From assembly GCA_005879255.1 (NCBI GenBank), contig VBKY01000038.1:4641-68640 (forward strand): DNA of 64,000 bases, read 5' to 3'. Shown in pieces: positions 43,926 through 53,917 of this stretch (positions within the stretch are counted from its first letter, which is position 1; each line of letters begins with the position of its first letter). A program made the translations under genes and the position numbers. This DNA is from Deltaproteobacteria bacterium (GTDB taxonomy: Bacteria; Desulfobacterota_B; Binatia; UBA9968). Under the pieces are notes generated by a model. It was not told the origin of the DNA. It saw nothing but the letters and a program-made list of their open reading frames with translations, and ran no database searches.

Positions 43926-44335
43926 CCAACGTCCGAGTGCCGCAACGGCCATGCCAAGGCGGCATTGGGCGATGGCTTAAGAGACTCTGACAAAGAAAGG
44001 ACGGAAGTTATTCAAAGAGGTCGAACTCACCTAGTAGTCAAATGGGAGAACTTTCGAACGTACTGCGAGTGATCCAAAGAATTTGCGCGTCGAGACAAAA
44101 ACGAACAGGCAAGAAATCCAGGAACGATCCCGCAAGTATATGGCAAAGGAAGACGAGGATTTGGGACGTGCAGGTCTTGGCTTATGGCTTGGAAATCTTT
44201 ACCTGCTCAGTAAATCTTCGCGAGAGCCGCGTTAAGTGGACGCTCCAAGAAAATGAAAGAGCGGAGACCGATGATCCACCTCGCCGCTCCCTGCGAGATT
44301 CGCTGGGCGTGATCGCTATCGTAATCCCATCACCC
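43926..44335. other. No supported gene
   Basis: Intergenic region between divergent riboswitch and convergent TPP-enzyme end. A plus-strand frame ending at 44235 (RQEIQERSRKYMAKEDEDLG) is open for about 50 codons but lacks a clear start; I leave it uncalled. Confidence 0.4.
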
Positions 44336-46135
44336 CTATCGCGGCTGGGTAATCACGTCGACCACTACGGGCTTGCCGTTTTCGACGATTTCAATCGCTT
44401 TGTCCAGTGTCGGTCCGAGTTGTTCGGGTTCAATGATCGGACCGAACCCGTCCACATGTAATGCCCGAGCGATCGCCGCCAGATCCGGGGCGGGCTCTTC
44501 GATGCGAATACCGATTCCCTTATTTTCAATGGGCCGCTGGCGCCACCGTGCCATGCGCTCCTGGTGCTCTTCGTCGTTGTAATAGGATCGATTGTTGAGT
44601 ACCACGACCAGCAGCGGAATCTGATACTTTGCTGCCGTCCAGAGCGAATTCGACGTCATCAGAAAGTCGCCATCGCCGACAATGCCGACGCACAGGCGTC
44701 CATTGTCTTTGAAGCCCAGCGCCGAACCGATGGATGACGGCAAGCCGTAGCCGACCCCTCCGCCGCGACCCCCGCCGATGCCATGTGCCGGCTCGGTAAT
44801 GTCGATCGCCTCGCGCCAGCGCCGGCCATGCGAGGAGACCAGAGCCCAGGGTTTTCCTTGCACGCGCTTGTTAATTTCGCCGAAGAAGCGCGCCTGCGAG
44901 ATCGGTTTTTCATCCCACGTCTTTGCGATCCACTCCTGGCTCTTTTTCCGCGCTTCGCGATAGATCGCTTCTATCTTAGCGCGACGCTCCTGAACCTGCC
45001 GTGATGAATGTGTGTTCGCCCCCAAGCGCTCGCGCACCTGCTCGAGCAATTGCGGCAAGACGGCTGAGCTGTCCGCTGCGATCGGAACATGCACGGGCAA
45101 CAGCCACATGTTGTCACTCACCCAGCTCTGCCGTTCGAGATCGAGTAAGGTAATGTGAATGACTTTACAGCTCGGTGAAATCACCGGCGCGAAGTTGCCG
45201 CGCTCGCGCACCGATGGCCCGAGTGGAACGCCCAAGCTAGGAACATCCAAAGCCAGCACGACGTCGGCCCCACGCAGCGCCTCTTCGCGCGCGGTGGTCA
45301 AATTCAATGGATGCGTGCTTGGAAACGCGTATCGTCCGTCAGAGTCCACGACCGCCGCGCCAAGCGCTTCCGCCAGATCAAGCATAGGCGGCAGCGCCTT
45401 CGGATTGCGCCCCACTTCGCCGGCAACGATCACTGGCCACTGCGCTTCAGCCAACAATCGCGAAGCATTGCGCAGCGCTTCGGGATTGGCTCCCGGCCCC
45501 GCAGGCGGGCGGAAAAATTGCGCGTGGGGCACGACCATCGGTTTATCGATTTTCGCTTCCTGAACATCGGTATCGAGGCAGACGTAGACCGGCCCCTTCG
45601 GCTCGGTCATCGCAATGCGATAAGCTTTCAAAAAAGATTCCGCGACGGCGTCAACCGAGTTCGGCTGGTCGTCAAACTTCACGTACTCGCGCACCGCGTT
45701 GCCTTGAACTAAAGCCGTGTGCACCCAGTCGGTCGAGCGCCGATTGGTCGTATCCTGCGGCCCGCCGCCGCCCAGATTGAGAATCGGTGTGCGGTCACAC
45801 CAGGCATTGAAGATCGCCATACTGGCGTGCTGAAGACCGACGATGTTGTGTAAACCTGTCGCCATGATCTCACCGGTCGCGCGCGCGTAGCCGTTGGCAA
45901 GCGCCACGGCGATCTCTTCGTGGGTGCACATGATGAGCTCCGGCCCCTTGCCCGATTCGAAGTTCACCATCGAATCGTGCAAGCCGCGATAGCTCGCGCC
46001 AGGATTGAGCGCGATGTATTTGATGCCTAGCTCGCGCAACATTTCGACCATCAGGTCGGAGCCGTACTGCGCGTTGCTCTTGCGGCCGATCCCCGCAGCC
46101 CAGACTTCCGGCGTTCCCTTAGTTTGCTCTGCCAC
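44336..46135 (-). CDS. Thiamine-diphosphate-dependent enzyme (acetolactate synthase/decarboxylase-like)
   Basis: 599 aa from GTG 46135 with AAGGAG seven bases upstream. The PYR domain has the catalytic Glu in CTHEEIAVALANGYARATGE. The central domain follows, and the PP domain binds ThDP through GDGDFLMTSNSLW and NNRSYYNDE, with the GDG...NN motif. The N-terminus (LMVEMLRELGIKYIALNPGA) resembles benzoylformate or oxalyl-CoA decarboxylase-like members rather than biosynthetic AHAS, and no regulatory subunit gene is adjacent. The substrate is unknown. The next gene on the strand (46281-47243) is an NAD-dependent epimerase/dehydratase. Confidence 0.88.
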   Translation of the reverse strand: MAEQTKGTPEVWAAGIGRKSNAQYGSDLMVEMLRELGIKYIALNPGASYRGLHDSMVNFESGKGPELIMCTHEEIAVALANGYARATGEIMATGLHNIVGLQHASMAIFNAWCDRTPILNLGGGGPQDTTNRRSTDWVHTALVQGNAVREYVKFDDQPNSVDAVAESFLKAYRIAMTEPKGPVYVCLDTDVQEAKIDKPMVVPHAQFFRPPAGPGANPEALRNASRLLAEAQWPVIVAGEVGRNPKALPPMLDLAEALGAAVVDSDGRYAFPSTHPLNLTTAREEALRGADVVLALDVPSLGVPLGPSVRERGNFAPVISPSCKVIHITLLDLERQSWVSDNMWLLPVHVPIAADSSAVLPQLLEQVRERLGANTHSSRQVQERRAKIEAIYREARKKSQEWIAKTWDEKPISQARFFGEINKRVQGKPWALVSSHGRRWREAIDITEPAHGIGGGRGGGVGYGLPSSIGSALGFKDNGRLCVGIVGDGDFLMTSNSLWTAAKYQIPLLVVVLNNRSYYNDEEHQERMARWRQRPIENKGIGIRIEEPAPDLAAIARALHVDGFGPIIEPEQLGPTLDKAIEIVENGKPVVVDVITQPR

Positions 46136-46280
46136 AGTTTTTCTCCTTCATCGCTTTGATAATTGTTACATCGAGCCAGACGCTCTTATTTAGACGAATT
46201 TACCAAAGTCGCATGGATTTGCCGCCCGGCCCGTCAATAGTTTGCGTCATTTGCGTTCTCTGGGTTAATTGTCTCGATCG

Positions 46281-47243
46281 CTATCGTCCCAGCCGCTCGA
46301 GCGTCGCCACGTAATCGCGCACGCCCCGTTCGACATCGTACGCCGGCTCATAACCGATGTTCTTTTTCGCGGCGGAAATGTCGAAGACACAGTAACTCTG
46401 TTTGCTGCGGCCGAGCTTGCTCGGACCCGGACCGAGCTCGATTCGATGATTAGGAAAAAGCTTTGTCGCAGCATTGAGAAAATCTCTCGGTGTCCAAGCT
46501 CTACCTGTGCCGATGTTAAAAGTCCAATCTCTCGGCGTCGACGCCTTGATGGCGAGATAAACCGAACGCGCCACATCGCCGACATATACCGCGTCGTTGA
46601 GTTGGTCGCCGCCCTGTGGGATTGCCCATTTCTCCCCGCTGCGCGCTTTCTCGATCAGTTGCCCATAAAAAGAAAGTGGACCATGACGTGCTTCTTTGCC
46701 AGGACCGTAGATCGAGACAAAGCGCAGCGCGATAAACTCGATGCCGTAGGTTTCACGATAGTAGCGCCCAAGTTCCTCACAGCAGACTTTGATCGATCCG
46801 TACAAATCCGCCGGTTGTTTCGGATAGTCCTCCCGCACGGGCTTGCACGTCGGTGGGGCGTACTCCCCTGTGATCTCGCCGTACGCCGCTTTCGAGCTGG
46901 TAAATACAACGCGCTCTATCTTCTTGGCGCGCGCGACTTCCAATACGTTGGTCGTGCCATCGGCGCCGACTCTGACGCCGAGTCGCGGATTGGCTTCGGC
47001 CGGCTCCGGCATCAACGCCGCCAGATGAGCGATATGGGTTATTTTGTAATCGTCAACGGCTTTTTCCAATGTCCCTTGGTCGCAAATATCACCGATAACG
47101 ATGTCGACCTGATCTTTGATGTCGCCCATCAGAGTCAGGTCCATGCGGTTGTCCATCAAAACCGGGCGCAAACCGTCCTGTGCCATCAAACGGGCGGTCA
47201 CCGCGCCATTAACGCCCAGACCACCGGTAATCAGCACTCTCAT
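46281..47243 (-). CDS. NAD-dependent epimerase/dehydratase (extended SDR)
   Basis: 320 aa. The N-terminal dinucleotide site is RVLITGGLGVNGAVTARLM (GxxGxxG). D-I-C in VIGDICDQGTLEKAV binds adenine, and the active-site Y-x3-K is in LYGSIKVCCEELGRYYRETY. The substrate region RFVSIYGPGKEARHGPLSFY is typical of sugar-nucleotide epimerases. GGGAGCCAGAGCG precedes the ATG. It probably acts on an NDP-sugar or a lactone-type substrate; its pairing with the TPP enzyme downstream suggests a sugar-acid or 2-keto acid route, by inference only. Confidence 0.88.
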   Translation of the reverse strand: MRVLITGGLGVNGAVTARLMAQDGLRPVLMDNRMDLTLMGDIKDQVDIVIGDICDQGTLEKAVDDYKITHIAHLAALMPEPAEANPRLGVRVGADGTTNVLEVARAKKIERVVFTSSKAAYGEITGEYAPPTCKPVREDYPKQPADLYGSIKVCCEELGRYYRETYGIEFIALRFVSIYGPGKEARHGPLSFYGQLIEKARSGEKWAIPQGGDQLNDAVYVGDVARSVYLAIKASTPRDWTFNIGTGRAWTPRDFLNAATKLFPNHRIELGPGPSKLGRSKQSYCVFDISAAKKNIGYEPAYDVERGVRDYVATLERLGR

Positions 47244-47478
47244 CGCTCTGGCTCCCTGTGTTTTTCGCTAGCCTCAGAACAGATTTCCTTCTAGCCGGTT
47301 GCGCCCTCTTTGTCTATCCTAACTGGTTCCCGGCTCATAGATGGAACAGGAACGCCGCAGACTCTAGACTTGAAATGGCGGAGTCGAAAATCGTCCCCAA
47401 CGGTGTTGACACACATTTGCATGCCCTTATACAACCAAATCCTAGAGTGAAGAGATCGCGTACAGAAAGGCGATAGAA

Positions 47479-48885
47479 ATGTCTACAGAAAAACAATATT
47501 GGCAACCCCCCGAGTTTGTTTCTCGCGAACAGTGCATCAAAGATACCGAAGAGATGCTCGGCAAGCCCGATCTTCAACTGAAACAAACCGAGGATATTTT
47601 TCGCATCAATGTCCTCGGCATGGAATGGGATCTCGGTATGATGGTGTACGAGCCGAACGATCCCGGCAGAATTCCTACCGGCGCCGACGGCAAAAAAGCC
47701 GGCTTCTTCTTGCTCCACGGCGGCTCGGGCGACTTTAGAGGCATCGAACGCCATTCCAAACTTCTCGCCAACAAGTTTGGATTCAAAGTTGTCGCCGGAA
47801 CCTTTCCCGGAAGATTTTATTTTCCTGATCCGAGCAGAAATTGGCCCGATGATACTATCCGCGCCGATGGCACTGTGCGGACACCGATCTGGAAACAAGG
47901 CGAGTTGATTCAACGGGACGAGTATGACGTTGTGAAAGATCCCTCGAAACGCAATCGGTATGGCACGCGCACACTCGCGCGCGCGAAGCCGGATACCAAT
48001 TTCTGGTTTCGTATGGCTGCATGGCCGGCTGCTTTTGAAGAAGGCATGATCGAAGCTTGCCGCAGGCACTTTCCGGAAAACGAATTCTCAATCTACGGTC
48101 AAGGCCACTCCACCGGCGGTCCGTTTATCTGCATGTTGTCGCAGCGCATACCCAACATGGCCGGCGTGTGCGCTACCGAGCATTCGCCGTTCGGCTATCT
48201 GTGCTGCGAGCGTGACAAGTGGGGCGGCGACATGGGCAAGATCAGCGGCTTCGAAAAGGTTGAAAAGAAGGGCAAAGCACGGACCGATCCGTTCAATGAG
48301 CTTTACATCCGAACATGGCGCGATCTGGCGCGTTATCAAGGACCGGAAGCCCTGGGTCAGGAAGGGCCGACGGCTTTGATGAGACTGCCGGCGATCATGG
48401 AAGATATTCTTGATGCCTGGGAAACCGCTAAGTCGCGGCCGCAGTTCAAGGCCGAATACCTCGTCACGCACGCCATAACCGATTCGCTCGCCGAAGCGGC
48501 GCGGGTCAGCGCGGCGCGCTTAAAGATGAACCGGGATGAAACCGACGCGCTGGTAAAACGTTTCGTGGGTTATACGCGCGAACGGTCAGGATCAGACCTG
48601 AAGCCCGTGCCGCCGTTCTTGTTCGAAATCTCCAAAGACAGCCGCGACCACAGCCCCGAAGTCTACGAGGAAGTGATCATGCCCGGCTTCCGTGCCATGA
48701 AACCCGCGCCAAAGATCGGCATCACCCGCTTCGGTGCCGGAGTACACAGTTTTTGGAAGGCGGAAAAAGATCTACCAGTGGGCATCGTACCATCGGTGCT
48801 GAAATCCTGGGATCAAGCAGTGCGAGGCGGGTATTTTGTAGCATATTGGGGGGTATGCAATACGTCAGCCTACCCCCCAATATAA
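47479..48885 (+). CDS. Alpha/beta-hydrolase-like protein
   Basis: 468 aa. Oxyanion-type HGG in GFFLLHGGSGDFRG (about residues 76-89) and nucleophile elbow G-H-S-T-G in SIYGQGHSTGGPFICM (Ser about residue 213) indicate an alpha/beta hydrolase of an unusual long form. A large insert lies between these motifs. There is no signal peptide. The C-terminus VAYWGVCNTSAYPPI falls in a perfect inverted repeat (48843-48883), so the last codons may not be native. GAAAGGCGATAGAA precedes the ATG. The family is uncharacterised; esterase or amidase action is inferred. Confidence 0.7.
   Translation: MSTEKQYWQPPEFVSREQCIKDTEEMLGKPDLQLKQTEDIFRINVLGMEWDLGMMVYEPNDPGRIPTGADGKKAGFFLLHGGSGDFRGIERHSKLLANKFGFKVVAGTFPGRFYFPDPSRNWPDDTIRADGTVRTPIWKQGELIQRDEYDVVKDPSKRNRYGTRTLARAKPDTNFWFRMAAWPAAFEEGMIEACRRHFPENEFSIYGQGHSTGGPFICMLSQRIPNMAGVCATEHSPFGYLCCERDKWGGDMGKISGFEKVEKKGKARTDPFNELYIRTWRDLARYQGPEALGQEGPTALMRLPAIMEDILDAWETAKSRPQFKAEYLVTHAITDSLAEAARVSAARLKMNRDETDALVKRFVGYTRERSGSDLKPVPPFLFEISKDSRDHSPEVYEEVIMPGFRAMKPAPKIGITRFGAGVHSFWKAEKDLPVGIVPSVLKSWDQAVRGGYFVAYWGVCNTSAYPPI
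48843..48883 (+). terminator. 13-bp stem inverted repeat overlapping a stop codon
   Basis: ATATTGGGGGGTA (48843-48855) and its exact complement (48871-48883) flank a 15-base loop. The stop of the hydrolase gene (48883-48885) lies in it. It may terminate transcription or be a palindromic insertion that reshaped the gene end. Confidence 0.5.
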
Positions 48886-49212
48886 TAGCGAATAGGTAAC
48901 ACGCCTGTACGATCACCGGCCTGACGTTGACGTTGGTGTATTGAAATATTCACGTCCAACGCGGTTCTACTATGCTCTTCAGGTTCATTCGTGCCGCATA
49001 GCCGCGTCGAGCTGCCGCAGCGATTTTTCTCCCTGTATTCTCTCACAAGTCTCGTCATCACCTTGATCGCTCGATAATCGTTCAACGTCTAATGTCGTTT
49101 AGACATAGAGTCGAACTTAACCAACTTGCTGATTCAACTCCGGTCCGCGGTTGACGCTGACGCGCGCAACCGCTAAATTTAACAGCGACCGACCCGCGAT
49201 TTTCACATCCAC
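48886..49212. other. No supported gene
   Basis: About 330 bp upstream of the MFS gene. No family or start site was found on either strand. Confidence 0.45.
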
Positions 49213-50469
49213 GTGACAGCCGATCTTGACATCCCTTCAGGCGGCCACACTCGCGGCCCGATCCGCCCCTGGTCTTCGCTCCTGATTCGCGACTATCGTC
49301 TCATCTTCGTCACCATTCTCTGCGCCAACACGGCCAACCACATGCGCAATGTGGCGAGTCTCTACCAGGTCTACCAATTGTCGGGATCTTCGGTGCAGCT
49401 CGGTTTAGCCGGCTTCTTTCAGGCTTTGCCGTTTATCATCTTCGGCTTATTCGGCGGCGTGTTGGCTGACGCATCAAATCGCAAGAAGTTGATCGCGATC
49501 ACGCATACGTGCAACGTGGTTCCCGGATTGGCTTTAGGAATTCTGACCATCACCGGAGATGTCCAAGTCTGGCATGTCAACGCCCTCAACATCATTGCTT
49601 CTTCTTTGCAGGTGCTCGGCGGCCCGGCGCGCCAGGCCATCATCCCGAGTCTCGTGCCGCAGTCGCATCTTCTCAATGCTATCACCATGGCAACATTGCT
49701 GATGCAGGGAAGCCAACTCACGGCCCCCGTAATCGCCGGCTTTCTCATTGATTTATTCGGCGTTCAAGCTTCCTATCTTGCCGACGCAGCGCTGCTGCTG
49801 CCCTCGGTACTTTCCGTGCTGCTGATTCACGCCTCGGGCCAACCGCAGGGCGAGCGCAGACAGATCCGCTGGCGCAGCTTGATTGATGGCTTCGAGTTCT
49901 TGTGGCACACGCGCATCATTCTGTCATTGTTGGTCCTGGATTTTTTTGCGGTGCTGTTCGGATTTTACCGTCCTATCCTACCCATCTTTGCTGACGTCGT
50001 GTTCAAAGTCGGCGCGCGTGGACTGGGACTTCTCTACTCCGCGCCCGCGATCGGCGCCTTGATCGGCTCCGCGATTTTGCTCTCGGTCGGCGATATCAAA
50101 CGTAAAGGAGCCGTTTCGATCATCGCGACGCTCGCGTTCGCGCTAAGCCTGGGTTTTCTTGGGCTGTCAAAATCGTTCTGGATGGGATTGCTTGCCGTTG
50201 GCGCGCTGGGCTTTAACGATGCCATCAGCGTGGCGATTCGCCGGACAGTTGTGCAAATTCTCGCGCCCGACGACATGCGCGGACGGGCGACGAGCTTTCT
50301 AACTGTCTTTGCCCAAACGACGAACGGGATCGGCGCAGTTATCGCGGGGGCAGGCGCAGCGCTGCTCGGCGCACCCGACGCCGCGCTCGCGGGCTCTGTG
50401 CTGTGTGCGCTAACGGTTTTCGCAACTTGCTGGGCGCTTCCCCAGCTGTGGCGTTACAGAGCGGCCTGA
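49213..50469 (+). CDS. MFS efflux transporter (EntS-like)
   Basis: 418 aa from GTG 49213 with about twelve transmembrane helices. The loop 2-3 signature appears as GGVLADASNRKKLIAITH, and a second half starts near LIDGFEFLWHTRIILSLLVL. The N-terminal RDYRLIFVTILCANTANHMR resembles EntS/DHA3-type exporters of siderophores or macrolides. The first 25 residues are polar and cytoplasmic. No strong ribosome binding site is seen. It is monocistronic. The exported compound is unknown. Confidence 0.85.
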   Translation: MTADLDIPSGGHTRGPIRPWSSLLIRDYRLIFVTILCANTANHMRNVASLYQVYQLSGSSVQLGLAGFFQALPFIIFGLFGGVLADASNRKKLIAITHTCNVVPGLALGILTITGDVQVWHVNALNIIASSLQVLGGPARQAIIPSLVPQSHLLNAITMATLLMQGSQLTAPVIAGFLIDLFGVQASYLADAALLLPSVLSVLLIHASGQPQGERRQIRWRSLIDGFEFLWHTRIILSLLVLDFFAVLFGFYRPILPIFADVVFKVGARGLGLLYSAPAIGALIGSAILLSVGDIKRKGAVSIIATLAFALSLGFLGLSKSFWMGLLAVGALGFNDAISVAIRRTVVQILAPDDMRGRATSFLTVFAQTTNGIGAVIAGAGAALLGAPDAALAGSVLCALTVFATCWALPQLWRYRAA

Positions 50470-50536
50470 CGACTATCCGAAACCGGCGTCCTGAATTTCG
50501 CGCGCGTCGGGAGTTCTCGCGAAGTCGTTGTGCTGC

Positions 50537-51817
50537 TCACGCGTGCGGCAACGCTTTGTCAAGCAAAACCGCCGTCTCTACCTCTTTGGTCTGAGGAAAC
50601 ATGTCGAAAGCTTGGATTTGGTTAATCCGATAATTTGCCGCGACGAATCGGTCGAGATCCCGCGCCAGACTGTGCGGCGCGCAAGAGACGTAAATCAGCT
50701 TCGGCGCTTCGAGCTCTAACACGGCTTCCATCGCCGCGGTCTGGACGCCCTGGCGCGGCGGATTCAAAATGGCGAAATCGATGTTCGGCAGCGTTCGCTT
50801 GATGTCCCGAAGCTTCCCGGCCGTATCGCCGGCGACGAAGCGGCAATTTGAAATTCCGTTGCGCCGGGCGTTTTGCTTCGCCGTTATTATCGCGAGTTCG
50901 TCATTGTCGATGGCCCAAACCCCATAGGCCTTTCTCGCGAGATAAAGAGAAATCGGCCCAACGCCGCAATAAAGATCAACAACGGTTTCTTTGCCGGTTA
51001 GCCCGGCCCATTCATATACCTTGGAGTAGAGCTTTTCCGTGACGGCGGGATTCGCCTGAGAAAATACGCCAGCGGGGAACACCAAGTTGAAACCGCCGAT
51101 CCGTTCGAGAATCGTATCGCGCCCGGACAGCGTGCGGTACCTTTCGCCCCAAATGACATTGCCGCGTGATTCATTGACGTTCTGAATCACTCCCGTGACA
51201 AAGGGAAATTTACGCTGCAGGGAACGCGCCAATTGCTCGCCTTGCGGCAACGAAGCATGCCGGCTGATCAGCGTCACGCTGACTTCCCGGCGTGCGAAGC
51301 TGTAGCGCATGTCGACATAACGAAGATCCCCGCTGTCGCTGCGCTCGTCATAGGGCAAAATGCCCAGCTCAAGCACCTTGCGCTTGAGATAGCGAATCAA
51401 TTGGTTCACCGGTCGTGGGTGAACCGGGCAGGACGATATATCGATGACCCGATGACTCCCCGGCACGTAAAGGCCGATCGCGACGTCGTTGCGATTTTTC
51501 CGCACGACGACCTTCACCCGACCACGATAGCCCAGCCGCCGTGGCGACGGAGTAACCGGTGGAACTTCTAGGGCCGCGAGCGATGGAAACGCGGCGAATG
51601 CTTCCCTCACGATGTCGCGCTTACGCGAAAGTTGCTCGGGATAATGAACGTCGACGAATGGGCAGCCGATGCAGTGCGGATAGTGCGGACATGGTGGCCG
51701 ATACGGATCCTCCGGGCGCGCCTTTAGGGCAGGTTGCTTTGAGTCACCGCGCCACCCAAGCTTTTCTCCATATCGCGAAGCCGGCATCCCTCGCACCGGT
51801 TTTCGATCATTCTCCAA
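50537..51817 (-). CDS. 23S rRNA (uracil-5-)-methyltransferase, TrmA/RlmD family
   Basis: 426 aa. The [4Fe-4S] cysteines are at [13 protein letters not shown] (about residues 43-55), with a further Cys in [12 protein letters not shown]. The SAM site is [20 protein letters not shown], and the catalytic end has [12 protein letters not shown] and the Cys nucleophile in [14 protein letters not shown]. It methylates C5 of a uridine in 23S rRNA or tRNA. The TRAM domain of RlmD is absent; the N-terminal 40 residues are basic instead. Its start overlaps the upstream YjbQ-like gene by 11 bases, so the two are coupled. Confidence 0.9.
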   Translation of the reverse strand: MENDRKPVRGMPASRYGEKLGWRGDSKQPALKARPEDPYRPPCPHYPHCIGCPFVDVHYPEQLSRKRDIVREAFAAFPSLAALEVPPVTPSPRRLGYRGRVKVVVRKNRNDVAIGLYVPGSHRVIDISSCPVHPRPVNQLIRYLKRKVLELGILPYDERSDSGDLRYVDMRYSFARREVSVTLISRHASLPQGEQLARSLQRKFPFVTGVIQNVNESRGNVIWGERYRTLSGRDTILERIGGFNLVFPAGVFSQANPAVTEKLYSKVYEWAGLTGKETVVDLYCGVGPISLYLARKAYGVWAIDNDELAIITAKQNARRNGISNCRFVAGDTAGKLRDIKRTLPNIDFAILNPPRQGVQTAAMEAVLELEAPKLIYVSCAPHSLARDLDRFVAANYRINQIQAFDMFPQTKEVETAVLLDKALPHA

Positions 51818-52226
51818 TGATCTTCACCAGCACTCGCTTGCGTCGCCGGCCATCGAACTCACCGTAAAAGATTTGCTCCCACGGACCGAAATCCAATTTA
51901 CCGTCGCTGATCGCCACCACGACTTCGCGTCCCATTACCTGCCGTTTTATATGCGCGTCGGCGTTGTCTTCTCCCGTATCGTTGTGGCGATACTGCTTGA
52001 TCGGCTCATGCGGAGCCAGTTTCTCGAGCCATGCCGTGTAATCATGGTGCAGTCCCGATTCATCATCATTGATAAAAACTGACGCGGTGATATGCATGGC
52101 GTTGATTAGCGCCATCCCGTCTTTGATACCGCTCTCGCGAATGCATTCCTGTACCTGGTGCGTGATATTGACGAACGCAATCCGGGTCGGCGTGTTGAAC
52201 CAAAGCTCTTTGCGATAGCTTTTCAC
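51807..52226 (-). CDS. YjbQ/UPF0047 family protein
   Basis: 139 aa from GTG 52226 with AAGGAGCGGAG upstream. It has the YjbQ core: [24 protein letters not shown] start (here [19 protein letters not shown]), the conserved metal-binding HITAS segment, [38 protein letters not shown] and [20 protein letters not shown]. These small trimers show weak thiamine-phosphate synthase activity in E. coli, but their true role is open. It is the first gene of a two-gene unit with the RNA methyltransferase. Confidence 0.9.
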   Translation of the reverse strand: MKSYRKELWFNTPTRIAFVNITHQVQECIRESGIKDGMALINAMHITASVFINDDESGLHHDYTAWLEKLAPHEPIKQYRHNDTGEDNADAHIKRQVMGREVVVAISDGKLDFGPWEQIFYGEFDGRRRKRVLVKIIGE

Positions 52227-52346
52227 GGCTCCGCTCCTTGACCGTTTGATCTATGACGCAGGAGTTTATAGGGATATCAGATGTCCGTCATACTAGCGAC
52301 GCCCAGAATAAATTAAACAAAGCTCCCATACATACTGGACGCACGA

Positions 52347-52380
52347 TTTGAACGTTTTGAAAGGCTTGAATCTTTTGAAC
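52347..52380. repeat. Phased TTGAA repeats (site C)
   Basis: TTTGAACGTTTTGAAAGG, then CTTGAATCTTTTGAACG: four TTGAA words about nine to ten bases apart, immediately before the carboxyltransferase gene. Confidence 0.5.
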
Positions 52381-52400
52381 GATCATCCGTCGGAGGCAAG

Positions 52401-53876
52401 ATGAGCGACGAAGTCCGTTTTATCGACACCACGGTGCGCGACGGCAACCAAAGTCTGTGGGCGCTCAACATGCGGGTCGGCGCGATGCTGCCGGCAGCTG
52501 AGCACCTCGATCAGGCCGGTTTTGAATCGATGGAGTTCTTCGTCAGCGTCATGTTCAAAAAATATGTCCGCGAACACAAAGAGAATCCCTGGTCTTGGAT
52601 ACAAGAAGGCACCAAGCGCATTAAGAAAACCCGCCTGCGCTATCACGGCGGCATGCACAGCGCGTTCGAGAAAACGCCGCACGCCCTCCTCAAGCTCTTG
52701 GTCGAGCGCCTCGTGTCATATGGTCTTACATTGACGCGGACTTCGAACTGTTGGAACGACTACAGCGTGTTCAAAGAGGAGATCGCCGATCTCAAGAAAG
52801 TTGGCATGGACACCGTAGCAAATCTGATCTACTCGGTCTCGCCACGCCACACGGACGAATATTACGCGAAAAAGGCCGAGGAAGCCGCGGCAGCTAAACC
52901 GTGGCGTATCTGCTTCAAGGATGTTGGCGGGCTTTTGACGCCCGCGCGCGCGCGAACTCTGATCCCGGTCGTCCTAAAAGCCGCCGGCGATATCCCGGTC
53001 GAGTTTCACGCCCACTGTAACAGCGGTCTGGCCCCGCTCAATTATCTCGAAGGCGTCAAGCTCGGCATGCGTATCTTGCACACGGCCACGCCGCCCCTGG
53101 CGAACGGCTCTGCTCAGCCGTCGATTTTTAACATCGCCAGTAATTTAAAGGCTCTCGGATATACGCCTGCAATCGACTTGAAGCCGCTCGCAGCCGTGGA
53201 GAAACATTTCACCTATGTCGCCAAAAAGGATGGCCTGCCCATCGGCAGGCCCGTTGAATATGATTACTCCTTATACCAGCACCAAGTGCCCGGGGGCATG
53301 ATCTCCAACATGCGCCACCAACTTAAGATTGTCGGCATGGAACACAAGATGGAAGCCGCGCTGGAAGAATCCGGGCGGGTGCGCGCCGAATTCGGTTACC
53401 CGATCATGGTCACGCCGCTCTCGCAGTTCGTCGGCACCCAGGCCGCCATCAACGTGATCCTCGGCGAACGCTACAAAGAAGTCCCGGACCAGGTGATCCA
53501 ATACGCTCTCGGCATCTGGGGCAAAGAGGCGATCGAATTTATGGACCCGAAGGTCCGCAATAGGATCCTTGACCGTCCTCGCGCCAAAGATTGGAGCCGT
53601 TGGGAACAACCGGAGCCGACGCTTCACGAGATTCGCCAGAAGCACGGCGCAAGTGTTTCTGACGAAGAACTGATCATCCGCTACTACGCCGGCGCAGATT
53701 ATGTGAATGCGCTTGGCGACGATGGCAAGCCACGGGAATATCTGGACGCCACGCAGCCACTGGTAAAAATGATCGAACAACTGAGCAAGCGCAGGGAATC
53801 GAACCAGGTGTATATTCAACGGCCCGGATGCACCATCAGGATGGAACGGCGCAGTTTGCCGACAACGAATACTTGA
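52401..53876 (+). CDS. Carboxyltransferase (pyruvate carboxylase/oxaloacetate decarboxylase alpha type)
   Basis: 491 aa. The HMGL-like TIM barrel begins RFIDTTVRDGNQSLWALNMR. The metal site is D in DTTVRDG and H-x-H in EFHAHCNSG, and the carbamylated Lys region is RICFKDVGGLLTP. The PYC_OADA domain follows (GGMISNMRHQLKIVGMEHKM, FGYPIMVTPLSQFVGTQAAI). The biotinyl domain of pyruvate carboxylase is absent. Such enzymes transfer CO2 between biotin and pyruvate-like acceptors or decarboxylate oxaloacetate. GGAGGCAAG precedes the ATG. No biotin carboxylase or sodium-pump beta/gamma genes are adjacent, so the partner is unknown. Confidence 0.85.
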   Translation: MSDEVRFIDTTVRDGNQSLWALNMRVGAMLPAAEHLDQAGFESMEFFVSVMFKKYVREHKENPWSWIQEGTKRIKKTRLRYHGGMHSAFEKTPHALLKLLVERLVSYGLTLTRTSNCWNDYSVFKEEIADLKKVGMDTVANLIYSVSPRHTDEYYAKKAEEAAAAKPWRICFKDVGGLLTPARARTLIPVVLKAAGDIPVEFHAHCNSGLAPLNYLEGVKLGMRILHTATPPLANGSAQPSIFNIASNLKALGYTPAIDLKPLAAVEKHFTYVAKKDGLPIGRPVEYDYSLYQHQVPGGMISNMRHQLKIVGMEHKMEAALEESGRVRAEFGYPIMVTPLSQFVGTQAAINVILGERYKEVPDQVIQYALGIWGKEAIEFMDPKVRNRILDRPRAKDWSRWEQPEPTLHEIRQKHGASVSDEELIIRYYAGADYVNALGDDGKPREYLDATQPLVKMIEQLSKRRESNQVYIQRPGCTIRMERRSLPTTNT

Positions 53877-53917
53877 GCCGCGGCGATTTTCTTGAACGCT
53901 CGAACGCGGCGCCGCGA

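Noticed and set aside
44042..44461. 139-codon plus-strand frame
   Set aside because: Its end overlaps the TPP-enzyme gene antisense, and it lacks a start site or domain.
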